A stretch of 64,000 bases of DNA from Shewanella sp. Isolate11 (GTDB lineage Bacteria; Pseudomonadota; Gammaproteobacteria; Enterobacterales; Shewanellaceae). Location: assembly GCF_022398315.1 (NCBI RefSeq), contig NZ_JAKEVF010000001.1, positions 1,039,397-1,103,396 on the forward strand, in the 5' to 3' direction. Positions 36,247 to 45,357 of the stretch are shown here, piece after piece; positions within the stretch are counted from its first letter, which is position 1; each line of letters starts with the position of its first letter. A program made the translations under genes and the position numbers. The notes beneath the pieces were generated by a model that did not search any database, had not been told where the DNA came from, and saw nothing but the letters and a program-made list of their open reading frames with translations.

Positions 36247-38640
36247 TTGAATTCATCAACAGCCAGATTTGTTAAAGGCAGAATATTAACCCGCCACTAT
36301 GTTGGTAATGCGCTGCATTATTATCTTAAAACACCAGATGGACCGCTGCGAGTGGTGGTTAATAATACTGAACGAGTCTGCTTTTGCCGTACTCAAGATT
36401 GCTCACGTCTGCTGACTGCGACGGGAGTTCAGGGCATTCGCCATGAAGATTTAGCGCTTAAAACTTTCAAGCAAGAGCCTGTGTCTGCGTTATATCTTTC
36501 CGGTAATGCCAGCTTTCGGGCCGTGTCTAAAAATGCCACCGATTTAGGCATTGCACTCTATGAGGCCGATGTTAGGCCTGAGCAGAGATATCTCATAGAA
36601 CGTTTTATCGCCTTAGACGTGGAGTTTGTAGGCGAATATGAATCGTCACATAACATGTCATCCATGATTGCAACTCGTGCTCGTAAGGCGGAGGTCGATG
36701 TGCCGCTGTCTATTGTCTCGCTGGATTTTGAATGTGCCATGAATGGCGAGTTATACAGTGTTGGCTTGTATGGCGAGGATATTTCGCGTGTGATCATGGT
36801 GGACGACAGTCATCAGCAACAGACTCAATTTGCACAAGAGACTAAAGTGTTTGATGATCAATCTAATACAGCTTTTGAAATTCAATGGGTTAAAGATGAA
36901 GCCAGTTTAATTCAGGCATTAATAGATTGGTTTGTAGCCGTGGACCCCGACATTATCATCGGCTGGGCTGTGGTAACTTTTGATTTAGCTTTATTGTATC
37001 GCCGCGCTGCTAAACATCATATTCCACTTCTTCTCGGGCGCAATCACCAGCCTTTAACTTGGAAGGTAGAAGACAAGTTTCGTCCAGAAACCTTGGTACT
37101 ACCTGGAAGGGTTGTGCTAGATGGTATCGATTGGTTAAAGGCCGCTTTTTATCAATTTGATAGTTACTCGTTAGAGTATGTATCGCGGGAGTTGTTAGGT
37201 GAAGGTAAAGCTATTGATGATGTTGCTAATCGTGGTGAAGGTATCACTCAGATGTTTCATCAAGATAAAGTGGCATTGGCTAAATATAATCTGACTGATT
37301 GTCGGTTGGTTTGGGATGTTTTTCAGAAAACAGCATTAACCGAATTCGCATTGGAACGCTCACGATTAACGGGTTTAGAACTGGGTAGAGTGGGGGCGTC
37401 GGTAGCGGCATTTAATCACCTTTATTTACCCCATCTACACCGAGCTGGCTATATTGCCCCGAGTGAGCCAGCTAGTGATGGCATCGAAAGCCCCGGTGGC
37501 TATGTTATGGATTCGATACCCGGCTTGTATAAAAATATTTTAGTGCTGGACTTTAAAAGCTTATACCCTTCAATTATTCGTACATTTTTGATCGACCCTA
37601 AGGGGTTGGTAGAAGGGCTATTACAGGACGAAGGCCAAACCGTTAGTGGTTTTTTAGGCGGGCGTTTTAGTCGCCAAGACCCCATCTTACCTAAACTGAT
37701 TGCACAATTAGCCAATCAGCGGGAGCTGGCTAAAAAACATCAGAATGCCCCTTTATCCCAAGCGATTAAAATTATTATGAACTCCCTTTATGGTGTGCTT
37801 GGCTCGAGAGGGTGTGTGTTTCATGACGCCAAACTGGCCAGTTCGATCACCCTGCGTGGGCACCAAATCATGAAGCAGACCCGAGCTTGGATTGAAGCGC
37901 TTGGGTTAACGGTTATCTATGGCGATACCGATTCCACCTTTGTCCATTTGGCAGATGTGAGCTCAATTGAGGATATAGATGATTTTGCAAAACAGTTAGT
38001 TAAAAGGATTAATCTGAAATGGCAGAAATTGCTTAAACAGGACTATGATCTAGACTGTTACCTTGAGCTTGAATATGAACGCCATTATGAGCAGTTTTTT
38101 ATGCCAACGCTGCGCGGTTCAACCGAGGGGTCTAAGAAACGTTATGTTGGTGCATATACACAACCTGATGGTGAGTTGAAGTTAATATTTAAGGGCATGG
38201 AGCAGGTACGTAGTGATTGGAGTCCACTTGCTCGACAGGTACAAGCTCAGTTGTATTACCGTTTGTTTGCTAAGCAAGATGTAGTCGAATATTTAGCAGG
38301 AATAACACAAGCGTTGCAGTCGGGTGAGTTAGATGAGCTGTTGGTGTTTACAAAGCGCTTAAGGAGAGATATTGAGGATTACACGGCTAAATCGTCTCCC
38401 CATGTTAAAGCGGCAGGTTTATGGTGTGAACGCAGTGGCGATCCCCGATATGGAAAACGTGGGGCTAAAGTTGAGTATGTGATCACCACCAACGGGGCGC
38501 AACCCATTGCCTGTTGTCAGGGGCAGATTGACTATCAATATTATTTAGATAAACAAATCGCGCCTATTTCTGATCCTGTACTTTCATTATTAAATACGAG
38601 TTTCAGCGAAGTTACTTCAAAACAGCTATCGTTAATTTAA
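36247..38640 (+). CDS. polB: DNA polymerase II (B-family), TTG start
   Basis: Pol II acts in damage-tolerant replication and restart, and is SOS-induced in E. coli. The 797-residue protein has an N-terminal domain ending VYEADVRP-like LYEADVRPEQRYLIERF. The 3'-5' exonuclease follows (Exo I SLDFE at 160-162, Exo III YNLTDCRLV near 355), then polymerase motifs DFKSLYPSIIRTF, KIIMNSLYGVLG and YGDTDSTF. The start TTG at 36247 is forced: an in-frame stop lies three codons upstream and no ATG follows for over 130 codons. In Exo II the usual GWNVVxFD reads GWAVVTFD. It diverges from dinG with an SOS box between. Confidence 0.95.
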   Translation: MNSSTARFVKGRILTRHYVGNALHYYLKTPDGPLRVVVNNTERVCFCRTQDCSRLLTATGVQGIRHEDLALKTFKQEPVSALYLSGNASFRAVSKNATDLGIALYEADVRPEQRYLIERFIALDVEFVGEYESSHNMSSMIATRARKAEVDVPLSIVSLDFECAMNGELYSVGLYGEDISRVIMVDDSHQQQTQFAQETKVFDDQSNTAFEIQWVKDEASLIQALIDWFVAVDPDIIIGWAVVTFDLALLYRRAAKHHIPLLLGRNHQPLTWKVEDKFRPETLVLPGRVVLDGIDWLKAAFYQFDSYSLEYVSRELLGEGKAIDDVANRGEGITQMFHQDKVALAKYNLTDCRLVWDVFQKTALTEFALERSRLTGLELGRVGASVAAFNHLYLPHLHRAGYIAPSEPASDGIESPGGYVMDSIPGLYKNILVLDFKSLYPSIIRTFLIDPKGLVEGLLQDEGQTVSGFLGGRFSRQDPILPKLIAQLANQRELAKKHQNAPLSQAIKIIMNSLYGVLGSRGCVFHDAKLASSITLRGHQIMKQTRAWIEALGLTVIYGDTDSTFVHLADVSSIEDIDDFAKQLVKRINLKWQKLLKQDYDLDCYLELEYERHYEQFFMPTLRGSTEGSKKRYVGAYTQPDGELKLIFKGMEQVRSDWSPLARQVQAQLYYRLFAKQDVVEYLAGITQALQSGELDELLVFTKRLRRDIEDYTAKSSPHVKAAGLWCERSGDPRYGKRGAKVEYVITTNGAQPIACCQGQIDYQYYLDKQIAPISDPVLSLLNTSFSEVTSKQLSLI

Positions 38641-38883
38641 TTAGGGTGAGGTTGATGTTAAGTTGTACTTATCTCGATACAATGTTAAAAAATAGTTTTT
38701 AGTATGATTTAAAAGGAATTTTTACGTTTATATGTTCGATGCGAGGTGCATTATTTGTGATATTCATCTATGAGAGGCTGCTGTTGTTTTGCTAATCTCT
38801 ATTAAAATAATGACGAAATTAAGCAACGACCCTTGTACCAAATTGAATGCGAGCGGAATACTGATAGAAGGATAGGTAAACAG

Positions 38884-40104
38884 ATGAAAAAAAGTTTATT
38901 AGCAACTGCATTAGCAACAGTGATTGTTGTACCAACTGCATCTGCGATTGAGATTTATAAAGACGATAAAAATGCCGTTGAAATTGGTGGCTTTGTTGAT
39001 GCTCGTGTTATTGACACTCATGGTGTAACGGAAGTGGTCAACGGCGCATCACGTATTAATTTTGGTTTCACTCGTGAATTAAGTGACGGATGGAAAGCCT
39101 TTACGAAGTTAGAGTGGGGTGTTAACCCGTTTGGTAACAGTACCATTGTATATAGCAGTGAGAGTAACTTTGAATCTCAAGGCGGAGAATTTTTAAACAA
39201 CCGTCTTGGTTATGTTGGTGTTGCCAATGATTCATACGGTAGCTTAACAATTGGTAAGCAATGGGGGGCTTGGTATGATGTGGTTTACAACACTAACTAT
39301 GGTTTTGTGTGGGACGGCAACGCCGCTGGTGTTTATACCTACAATAAGGCGGATGGTGCGGTAAATGGTGTTGGTCGTGGTGATAAAACCGTCCAATATC
39401 GTAATGAATTTGGTGACTTTAGTTTTGCCGTTCAAACACAGTTAAAAAACGATACTTTTTATACTTGTGAAAATGACGGAATATCAACCTCAGACTGTCA
39501 AGAGCGTTGGGACCAAGGTCTTGATTCCGAAGAGGTCGAATATGGTCATACCTATGGTGTCGCTGTCACATATAACGTGACAGATAAACTCATGTTGACT
39601 GCAGGTCTTAACCGTGGTGAGTTTGATGTGACTTTCAGGGGGTCGGGTAATAAAATCAGCGCAACCGATATGATCTATGGTGCAGGGATCACTTGGGGTG
39701 GGTTTGATGATGATGGCTTTTATGCTGCAGCAAACTACAACTACAATGAGAATCATGACACAGATAATTTAGGCCGATTGATCAAAGATTCATACGGTAT
39801 CGAAACTCTATTCTCATATAAATTTGAAAATGGTTGGCGTCCATTTATCTCTTACAACATTTTAGATGCGGGTAAAAACTATATCACTCAGCCAAATAAT
39901 GTTGATCCAGAGTCTACCTTTAAGCGCCAGTTTGTCGTTGTGGGTTTGCATTATGTGTGGGACAACCATACAGTGCTGTATATCGAAGGGCGTAAAGATT
40001 ACAGCGAATTCGATGCGGTTACTGTGGAAGGCCTACGAGACGCCGAAGCGATGGCTCAAGATGAAGAAGATGGCGTAGCGATAGGTATACGTTACTCACT
40101 TTGA
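38884..40104 (+). CDS. outer-membrane porin (Gram-negative porin type)
   Basis: A 406-residue trimeric-type general porin. The ATG at 38884 (MKKSLLATALATVIVVPTASA) gives a proper signal peptide cut before IEIYKDD; the frame open from 38833 is upstream leader. Beta-strand pattern typical of Porin_4 is seen throughout (VEIGGFVDARVI, NFGFTRELSDGWKAFTKLEWG, RLGYVGVANDSYGSLTIGKQWG). An acidic loop and a cysteine pair (TCENDGISTSDCQ) occur near the middle. RBS AAGGATAGG precedes it and a terminator follows. Solute preference cannot be inferred. Confidence 0.9.
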   Translation: MKKSLLATALATVIVVPTASAIEIYKDDKNAVEIGGFVDARVIDTHGVTEVVNGASRINFGFTRELSDGWKAFTKLEWGVNPFGNSTIVYSSESNFESQGGEFLNNRLGYVGVANDSYGSLTIGKQWGAWYDVVYNTNYGFVWDGNAAGVYTYNKADGAVNGVGRGDKTVQYRNEFGDFSFAVQTQLKNDTFYTCENDGISTSDCQERWDQGLDSEEVEYGHTYGVAVTYNVTDKLMLTAGLNRGEFDVTFRGSGNKISATDMIYGAGITWGGFDDDGFYAAANYNYNENHDTDNLGRLIKDSYGIETLFSYKFENGWRPFISYNILDAGKNYITQPNNVDPESTFKRQFVVVGLHYVWDNHTVLYIEGRKDYSEFDAVTVEGLRDAEAMAQDEEDGVAIGIRYSL

Positions 40105-40123
40105 TCTTTATTGCTTCATTTGC

Positions 40124-40153
40124 AAAAAAACACGCCTTAGAGCGTGTTTTTTT
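40124..40153 (+). terminator. terminator of the porin gene
   Basis: The stem AACACGC / GCGTGTT is flanked by A and T runs, 20 bases after the stop. Confidence 0.9.
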
Positions 40154-40174
40154 ATTGCACAGAAAATATCAGAT

Positions 40175-40443
40175 GTACTCAATCATATTAAGAGGGGGGC
40201 TACTCGGTGAGTTTTAGCACTTAAGCACTTAAGATACTGCTTTAATGAGTTTGCTCTTAGCACAACTATGTTCTCACTCTTTGCAATCAACCAGGATATT
40301 GTGAATGTCTTTTAATGCAGGAGCAATTGAGGGCAATCAACATGGATGTTGTGAATGCCTTCAATGCAGGAGCAATTAAAGGCATTGTCTCAGAATCTTG
40401 ATATTCTCGCAGAGCGTTCACATCTTTACTGATTGGTATTATT
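40175..40443 (-). mobile_element. miniature repeat element family 1, copy 2 (with internal duplication)
   Basis: Read on the minus strand it begins ATACCAATCAGTAAAGATGTGAACGCTC and shares the body of the copy at 54.9 kb, including GGCATTCACAACATCCATGTTGATTGC and GTGCTAAAACTC. It ends with a degenerate right end (CCGAGTAGC then ATATGATTGAGTAC) like the copy 3 end CTGAGTAGC...ATTCTGATTGGACT. It carries a tandem 50-base duplication at 40283-40382, and a segment between GCTAAAACTC and GAGTAGC is deleted relative to copy 3. No open frame. Confidence 0.75.
40283..40382. repeat. two tandem 50-base units inside repeat copy 2
   Basis: Units 40283-40332 and 40333-40382 begin GCAATCAAC and share GTGAATG, AATGCAGGAGCAATT at the same phase, with about 80 percent identity by eye. 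It is a duplication internal to the element, not a CRISPR array. Confidence 0.75.
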
Positions 40444-41126
40444 GCCAAACAGCGCCCTATTCAATTTTATATTCTCAAGGTATAGGTGATAAAAGTTTAT
40501 CCCCTATCAATTGCTCATTGTTTAGTTCCTACCTAATTGATTGAGGTTTTAAACGCTATCAATCGAAAGTCGTCATTTTTAAATTTTGTATAAATAATGA
40601 GCGACTTTGATATCTAAATCCCTTTAGTCAAGATATCACTTACTGCGTAATTAATAGTTTACGAATGTGGTACTGAATATAGTATTTACCACATTTTACA
40701 ACTTATCACTTGTATCAGTATTCAGTTATTAACCTGTTACTGAACGTATCAATTGTTACAACACCGACTCATTTATAATGTCACTAAAATATATCCTGGG
40801 ATATTTATCTTCATTGAATTATATATTTAAGTTGTTGTTATTGAATGGTTATTCTTCATTATTCAATGTGTTTGGTAATAATCAGTCGATAATTCAGTTT
40901 TCATTATGCTTAACCCGTTCAACATCACTAATTAACTAAGAAGTGTGGGCTTCGTCTACAAAACGACCACATGATTCATAAATCTGTAAATTCAATGATG
41001 CAAATGTTGATTAAATGTTTCAGTTATGGTTTTATTTGTTTGCGAATGTACACATGTGTAACGAATGGCGTTGATAGTGTTTACGTTCACATAAAAAATA
41101 AAAAATAAAGTCCAGGGAGAAACAAC
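40444..41126. other. long upstream region of the TonB-dependent receptor gene
   Basis: These 683 bases are A/T-rich and without a credible open frame. The most notable site is the perfect 12-base palindrome TACACATGTGTA at 41049-41060, flanked by CGAATG on both sides, 67 bases before the receptor ATG. A good Shine-Dalgarno (CAGGGAGAA) precedes the start. A long regulated leader is likely, but promoter boxes are uncertain. Confidence 0.5.
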
Positions 41127-43769
41127 ATGTATAAGAACAGCTTATTAGCTAATTCAGTGCGCTTTGCACTAATTAGTGGTGCGGCTATGACAGCGTTTAC
41201 TGCACCAGCAGTTTATGCAGCAGACGAAGAGTCAGCAGATAAAGTTGAACGAATTGAAGTTACAGGTTCACGCATTAAGCGTAGTGATCTTGAAGGTGCT
41301 TCACCTGTTACAACTATTACTGCAGAAGATATGAAAGTTGAAGGTAACTTTACTGTAGCTGATGCGCTACGTAACAGTAACCTTAACTCTTTTGGTTCTT
41401 TCTCTGAGCGTTCAGGTAGCTCTGCACAGTCTCAAGCGACTATCAACCTACGTGGTGCGGGTTCAAGCCGTACTCTAGTACTGATTGATGGTAAGCGTTT
41501 CCCAGGTTCACCAACTTTAGGTGGTGCTTCAGCTAACCTTAACGCTATTCCAATGGCAGCGGTTGAGCGCATCGAAATCCTAACTGATGGTGCTTCATCT
41601 ACTTACGGTTCTGACGCAATTGCTGGTGTTGTTAACATCATCATGAAGAAGAACTACCAAGGTATTGAATTTAGTGTTGGTGGCGGTTCACGTGATCGTG
41701 ATGGCGGCCTAACAAGTAAAGAATTTTCGGTTATTGCTGGTTATGAAATGGATAAGGGTAACATTACCTTTGCATTCGACCATCAAGATCGTCTAGGTAT
41801 TTCTGATGGTGACCGTGAATTCACTGCACCTTGGATGAAAGATCTTAATGGCGATGGTGTTATCCAAGCTTACTCAGAAACTGATGGCTGGTCTTACTAC
41901 GGTGCTACCGTGCTTACTCCTGATTTCTCAGAGGCTCAAGCTTCACCACTTTGTGGCGATTTAGCCGCTCAGTATGGTGATGACGTATTTAAAGAAGTTG
42001 CTGCAGATGATGACTGGGGTCCAGGTTCAACATACTGTATGTATGCTTATGGTAACGTTTCATACAACAAAGCATCAGTTGACCGTAACACGGTATACGT
42101 AGATGCTAACTATGAAGTATTCGATGATGTTGAGTGGTTCGGTCGTGTCATGTTCACTCAGAACAACTCGTTTGGTCGTTACGCTCCTCCAGCGGCGGCT
42201 TGGACAAATATGTCAGCAAGCAACCCAAATAACCCATACGGTCAAGACGGTGCATACGGTCTATGGCGTTGGGTTGGTATTGGTACTCGTGACGGTAACG
42301 TTGACGATTACAACCAAGATTACCTAACAGGTCTTCGTGGCTCTATCGGTGCATGGAACGATGCAACTTGGGAATTCTACTACCACTTCAATAAGGCTGA
42401 TAACAAGTCTATCGGTGAATACTACCTAAGCTATTCAGGTCTTGCATACAACGAAGCAAATGGTATCGATTTAGGATCTGAGCAAGGTGTTAACAATTTA
42501 AAGGCGACAACCCTGACGCAAGATACTGCTGAATTCCATCAGTACAACGCGGGTATCGGTTTTGACCTGTTTGAACTCCCAGGTGGTACAGTTGCGCATT
42601 ACTTCGGTATGGAATACTTCCGCCAAGAATATAACTCACAATACGACGCACAGTCAGAAGCGGGTCTAATTGGTGGTAGTGCGGGTAACTCTGCCGGTGG
42701 CGATCGTCAAGTATGGGCTGCATTCTACGAAGCGGCGCTACCTGTGACCGATACTGTAGAAGTTAACCTTGCTGCTCGTTTCGATGATTATGATGATTTT
42801 GGTACTAACGTAGCGCCTAAAGCCTCTGTTCGTTGGCAAGCGCTTGATAGCGTAGTGGTTCGTGCTTCATACTCAGAAGCATTCCGAGCTCCTGCTCTAG
42901 ACCAACTATACGCAGCAACCACTTTCAGTGCTGAAACTGGTACCGATTACGCTTACTGTGATTCTGTAGGTACGCCAGCTTCTGCTTGTTCTTCAAGACA
43001 ATATGATACTTACATCAGCGCTAACAAAGATCTAGGTCCTGAAACTTCTAAGTACTTAAACTTAGGTTTGGCTTGGGATATCGTTGAGAACCTAGGTGTT
43101 AAAGTTGATTACTTCGATCTTCAAATTGATGATGTAATTAGCCAACGTTCTATCACTAACGTAATGCGTGGTATTGCAAGTGGTAGCTTAGCAACATCTA
43201 ACACCTTCTATGTCACTCGTGCTCCAGGTCAAGGTGGTAACTTAGGCCCAGCAATTCAAGTAGGTACAGGTTATGGTAACACTGATAAGCTGACCATTAA
43301 GGGTGTTGACGTTGCATTTAACGGTAACTTCGAAACTAGCATTGGTGATTTCGGTGTAAACTGGACCAACAGCTTTGTACTTGATTATACTCAAGAAGTT
43401 GAAGGTGGTACCGATGCAGTGAATACTGCTGGTTGGTCTGGACAACCAGACTTCAAGTCTGTGTTAACTACCACTTACACTATGGGTGATCACCGTGTTT
43501 CTTGGAACATGAACTATACCGATAGCACTTATGAGTCGAGCACTTATGATAGCAATGGTGACCTAGTTCCAGAAGGTAGCTTGGATTCATGGTTAATTCA
43601 CAACGTGACATATACTTATAATATCGGCGAATTCGGTTCTATCATGGTTGGCGTGAACAACTTAACTGATGAAGATCCAGTACTATCTTCAGACGGAAAG
43701 TATGAAAACCCAAGCCTGTATAACAACTATGGCCGTGAGTACACTGCACGTTATACACTTAAGTTCTAA
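41127..43769 (+). CDS. TonB-dependent outer-membrane receptor
   Basis: An 880-residue 22-strand barrel receptor that imports large or scarce ligands with energy from TonB-ExbB-ExbD. It has a signal peptide (cut after AVYA), a TonB-box-like segment KVERIEVTGSRIKRSD, and the plug domain (about 45-175, with INLRGAGSSRTLVLIDGKR and EILTDGASSTYGSDAIAGVVNIIMKK). The barrel ends in the aromatic residue of ARYTLKF. The ligand is unknown; plug motifs place it among the oligomer/peptide/sugar-like TBDTs common in Shewanella rather than classic siderophore receptors. No neighbouring substrate enzymes give a clue. Confidence 0.92.
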   Translation: MYKNSLLANSVRFALISGAAMTAFTAPAVYAADEESADKVERIEVTGSRIKRSDLEGASPVTTITAEDMKVEGNFTVADALRNSNLNSFGSFSERSGSSAQSQATINLRGAGSSRTLVLIDGKRFPGSPTLGGASANLNAIPMAAVERIEILTDGASSTYGSDAIAGVVNIIMKKNYQGIEFSVGGGSRDRDGGLTSKEFSVIAGYEMDKGNITFAFDHQDRLGISDGDREFTAPWMKDLNGDGVIQAYSETDGWSYYGATVLTPDFSEAQASPLCGDLAAQYGDDVFKEVAADDDWGPGSTYCMYAYGNVSYNKASVDRNTVYVDANYEVFDDVEWFGRVMFTQNNSFGRYAPPAAAWTNMSASNPNNPYGQDGAYGLWRWVGIGTRDGNVDDYNQDYLTGLRGSIGAWNDATWEFYYHFNKADNKSIGEYYLSYSGLAYNEANGIDLGSEQGVNNLKATTLTQDTAEFHQYNAGIGFDLFELPGGTVAHYFGMEYFRQEYNSQYDAQSEAGLIGGSAGNSAGGDRQVWAAFYEAALPVTDTVEVNLAARFDDYDDFGTNVAPKASVRWQALDSVVVRASYSEAFRAPALDQLYAATTFSAETGTDYAYCDSVGTPASACSSRQYDTYISANKDLGPETSKYLNLGLAWDIVENLGVKVDYFDLQIDDVISQRSITNVMRGIASGSLATSNTFYVTRAPGQGGNLGPAIQVGTGYGNTDKLTIKGVDVAFNGNFETSIGDFGVNWTNSFVLDYTQEVEGGTDAVNTAGWSGQPDFKSVLTTTYTMGDHRVSWNMNYTDSTYESSTYDSNGDLVPEGSLDSWLIHNVTYTYNIGEFGSIMVGVNNLTDEDPVLSSDGKYENPSLYNNYGREYTARYTLKF

Positions 43770-43825
43770 GAATTAGTTCTAAGACAATTAAGTAATACAT
43801 ATAGATATATAAAATAGTAAACTTC

Positions 43826-43853
43826 AAAAAGGCCCATAAATGGGCCTTTTTTT
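43826..43853 (+). terminator. terminator of the TonB-dependent receptor gene
   Basis: AAAAAGGCCCA / TGGGCCTTTTT with a TAAA loop and T tail. Confidence 0.9.
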
Positions 43854-43898
43854 ATGCTTAAATAGAAGCGCTGAACAAGGATAATTAAGGAGGAACAG

Positions 43899-44858
43899 AT
43901 GAGTCAGCATTGGGATGAATATTGGCAGCAAGGGCATCTAACCTCTTTTGGCGAGAGTTTTACAGGAAATTATTCTGGAGTCTTACAGACGGTTTGGATT
44001 GAGGAGTTTGAAAAACTCCCTGAAGCATTCAAGTTATTAGATTTGGCAACCGGTAATGGTGCTTTACCCTTGCTAGTCAACCAATACTTTAAAGGCAAAG
44101 ATAAACGCGGCAGGGTCGACGGTGTTGACTTAGCTGTGATTAACACTGATCTAAGTAAGCAGTTGTTGGCAGAGGAGGTGAGTTTAGAGCTTAAATCATC
44201 GATAGATTGTTGTCAGTTGCCTTTTGCTAGTGAGACCTATGATCTGGTGATGTCGCAATATGGCATCGAGTACTCAGATTTAAGCCGATCAATACCAGAA
44301 GCATTGAGAGTGCTCAAACCGCAAGGGCGATTAGTGATAGTGACACATCATCATAAATCGATGATCATCATTCGTAACCAGAACATATTAACTTTAGTGT
44401 CATCAAAGGAAGTTGATGAGGTATTTAACGTGCTTGTGGAGCTAATAAATAGCATGGGACATATCAGTGACTCCAAAGCATTAGAGGCAATAAAGAATGA
44501 CCCTGCTTGTGAACAAATAAGAAAGCGATTGAACACATTGGTTGCAGCATTGGCTGCCCGTGATGAATCAGCCTTAAAGGATAGCGAGTTGCTTTCTTAT
44601 ATTATGGCAATTTTTAAACAAGGCTTGTTTTGGACAGTTGAGCAAAAGTTGCAATATGTTGATTATGCAAAAAATCAAATCGCAACGCTAAAACACAGAC
44701 TGACAGAGCTGGCTTCAGCAGCACTTAGCAATGACGATACTTTAAAGCTGAAGTCCCTTTTCAGCCACAATGGTGCCACTATCGAAGGTGTAACCCCAGT
44801 TGAAGATAGTGACAAGCAATTATTAGCCTGGAGGATCTCTGCCATTAAAAACGCTTAA
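43899..44858 (+). CDS. class I SAM-dependent methyltransferase of unknown substrate
   Basis: A 319-residue protein with a Rossmann methyltransferase fold. SAM-binding motif I is LLDLATGNGALPLLV (about residues 46-60), an acidic residue ends beta2 (VDGVDLA), and the post-II/III segments are YDLVMSQYGIEYSDL and VLKPQGRLVIVTHH. The C-terminal half is helical and has no recognised partner domain. RBS AAGGAGGA precedes the ATG. It is a single gene between two terminators or leaders. I do not recognise a specific family and give no substrate. Confidence 0.8.
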   Translation: MSQHWDEYWQQGHLTSFGESFTGNYSGVLQTVWIEEFEKLPEAFKLLDLATGNGALPLLVNQYFKGKDKRGRVDGVDLAVINTDLSKQLLAEEVSLELKSSIDCCQLPFASETYDLVMSQYGIEYSDLSRSIPEALRVLKPQGRLVIVTHHHKSMIIIRNQNILTLVSSKEVDEVFNVLVELINSMGHISDSKALEAIKNDPACEQIRKRLNTLVAALAARDESALKDSELLSYIMAIFKQGLFWTVEQKLQYVDYAKNQIATLKHRLTELASAALSNDDTLKLKSLFSHNGATIEGVTPVEDSDKQLLAWRISAIKNA

Positions 44859-45160
44859 GTTAGCTGAATGCGTTTATGCATGCCTATGGTGGCGATGTTT
44901 TACTGAGAATTTATTTATCTTAATTCGTAAAAATGACGAAATATAAATTCTATAACAAAGGTTTGGTTGCCAAGTTGTTAATGTAAAGTGTGTTTTATGT
45001 TTTTGTTTAAATGTTTTAAATTTTAATATGTTAAATGCTTGAAATAGTGATTTAGCTCAAACGGTCATCATTTTTGGGAACAGTAACTTGTCCGAAAAAA
45101 CACCTCTTAGGCAAATTAGCAGGTCTAATCGTTTTTTCCGCTAGTTTTAGCGCTTTTGAA
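44859..45160. other. A/T-rich intergenic region before the TonB operon leader
   Basis: About 300 bases without a credible open frame or obvious hairpin terminator for the methyltransferase gene. It leads into the operator-like palindrome at 45161-45180. Confidence 0.4.
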
Positions 45161-45180
45161 ATGTTGACACAGGTCAACAT
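45161..45180. promoter_or_regulatory. operator-like palindrome overlapping a promoter, upstream of the TtpC/TonB operon
   Basis: A perfect 8+8 inverted repeat ATGTTGAC-ACAG-GTCAACAT. It contains a consensus -35 box TTGACA (45164-45169); a weak -10 (AATGAT, 45188-45193) follows at 18 bases. A repressor bound here would cover the -35. The regulator is unknown; the sequence is not a Fur box. Confidence 0.55.
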
Positions 45181-45202
45181 TTTGTGAAATGATGCCTGCG
45201 GG

Positions 45203-45224
45203 TCTACACCTGACAGGGTGTAGA
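45203..45224 (+). promoter_or_regulatory. leader hairpin of the TtpC/TonB operon
   Basis: TCTACACC and GGTGTAGA form a perfect 8-base stem around a 6-base loop, 134 bases before the first start codon and followed by a purine-rich GAAGAGGAAGA. It is not followed by a T run, so it is more likely a protecting or regulatory leader structure than a terminator. Confidence 0.5.
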
Positions 45225-45357
45225 AGAGGAAGATAATAACTAACAATCACAAGAGAAATGCACATTTATAGCGGCGGAATTCTTGCAAGATAAGCAGAAA
45301 CACCATGTTGCTATAAAGTTAAACCTTTTATTTTTCACTTCAAATTGGTTGGGAACT

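Noticed and set aside
40283..40382. Possible CRISPR array
   Set aside because: There are only two units, directly abutting with no spacers, and they belong to a known-type repeat element.
45041..45260. Fur box in the TonB operon leader
   Set aside because: Only partial GATAAT matches are present; the clear palindromes there do not fit the Fur consensus.
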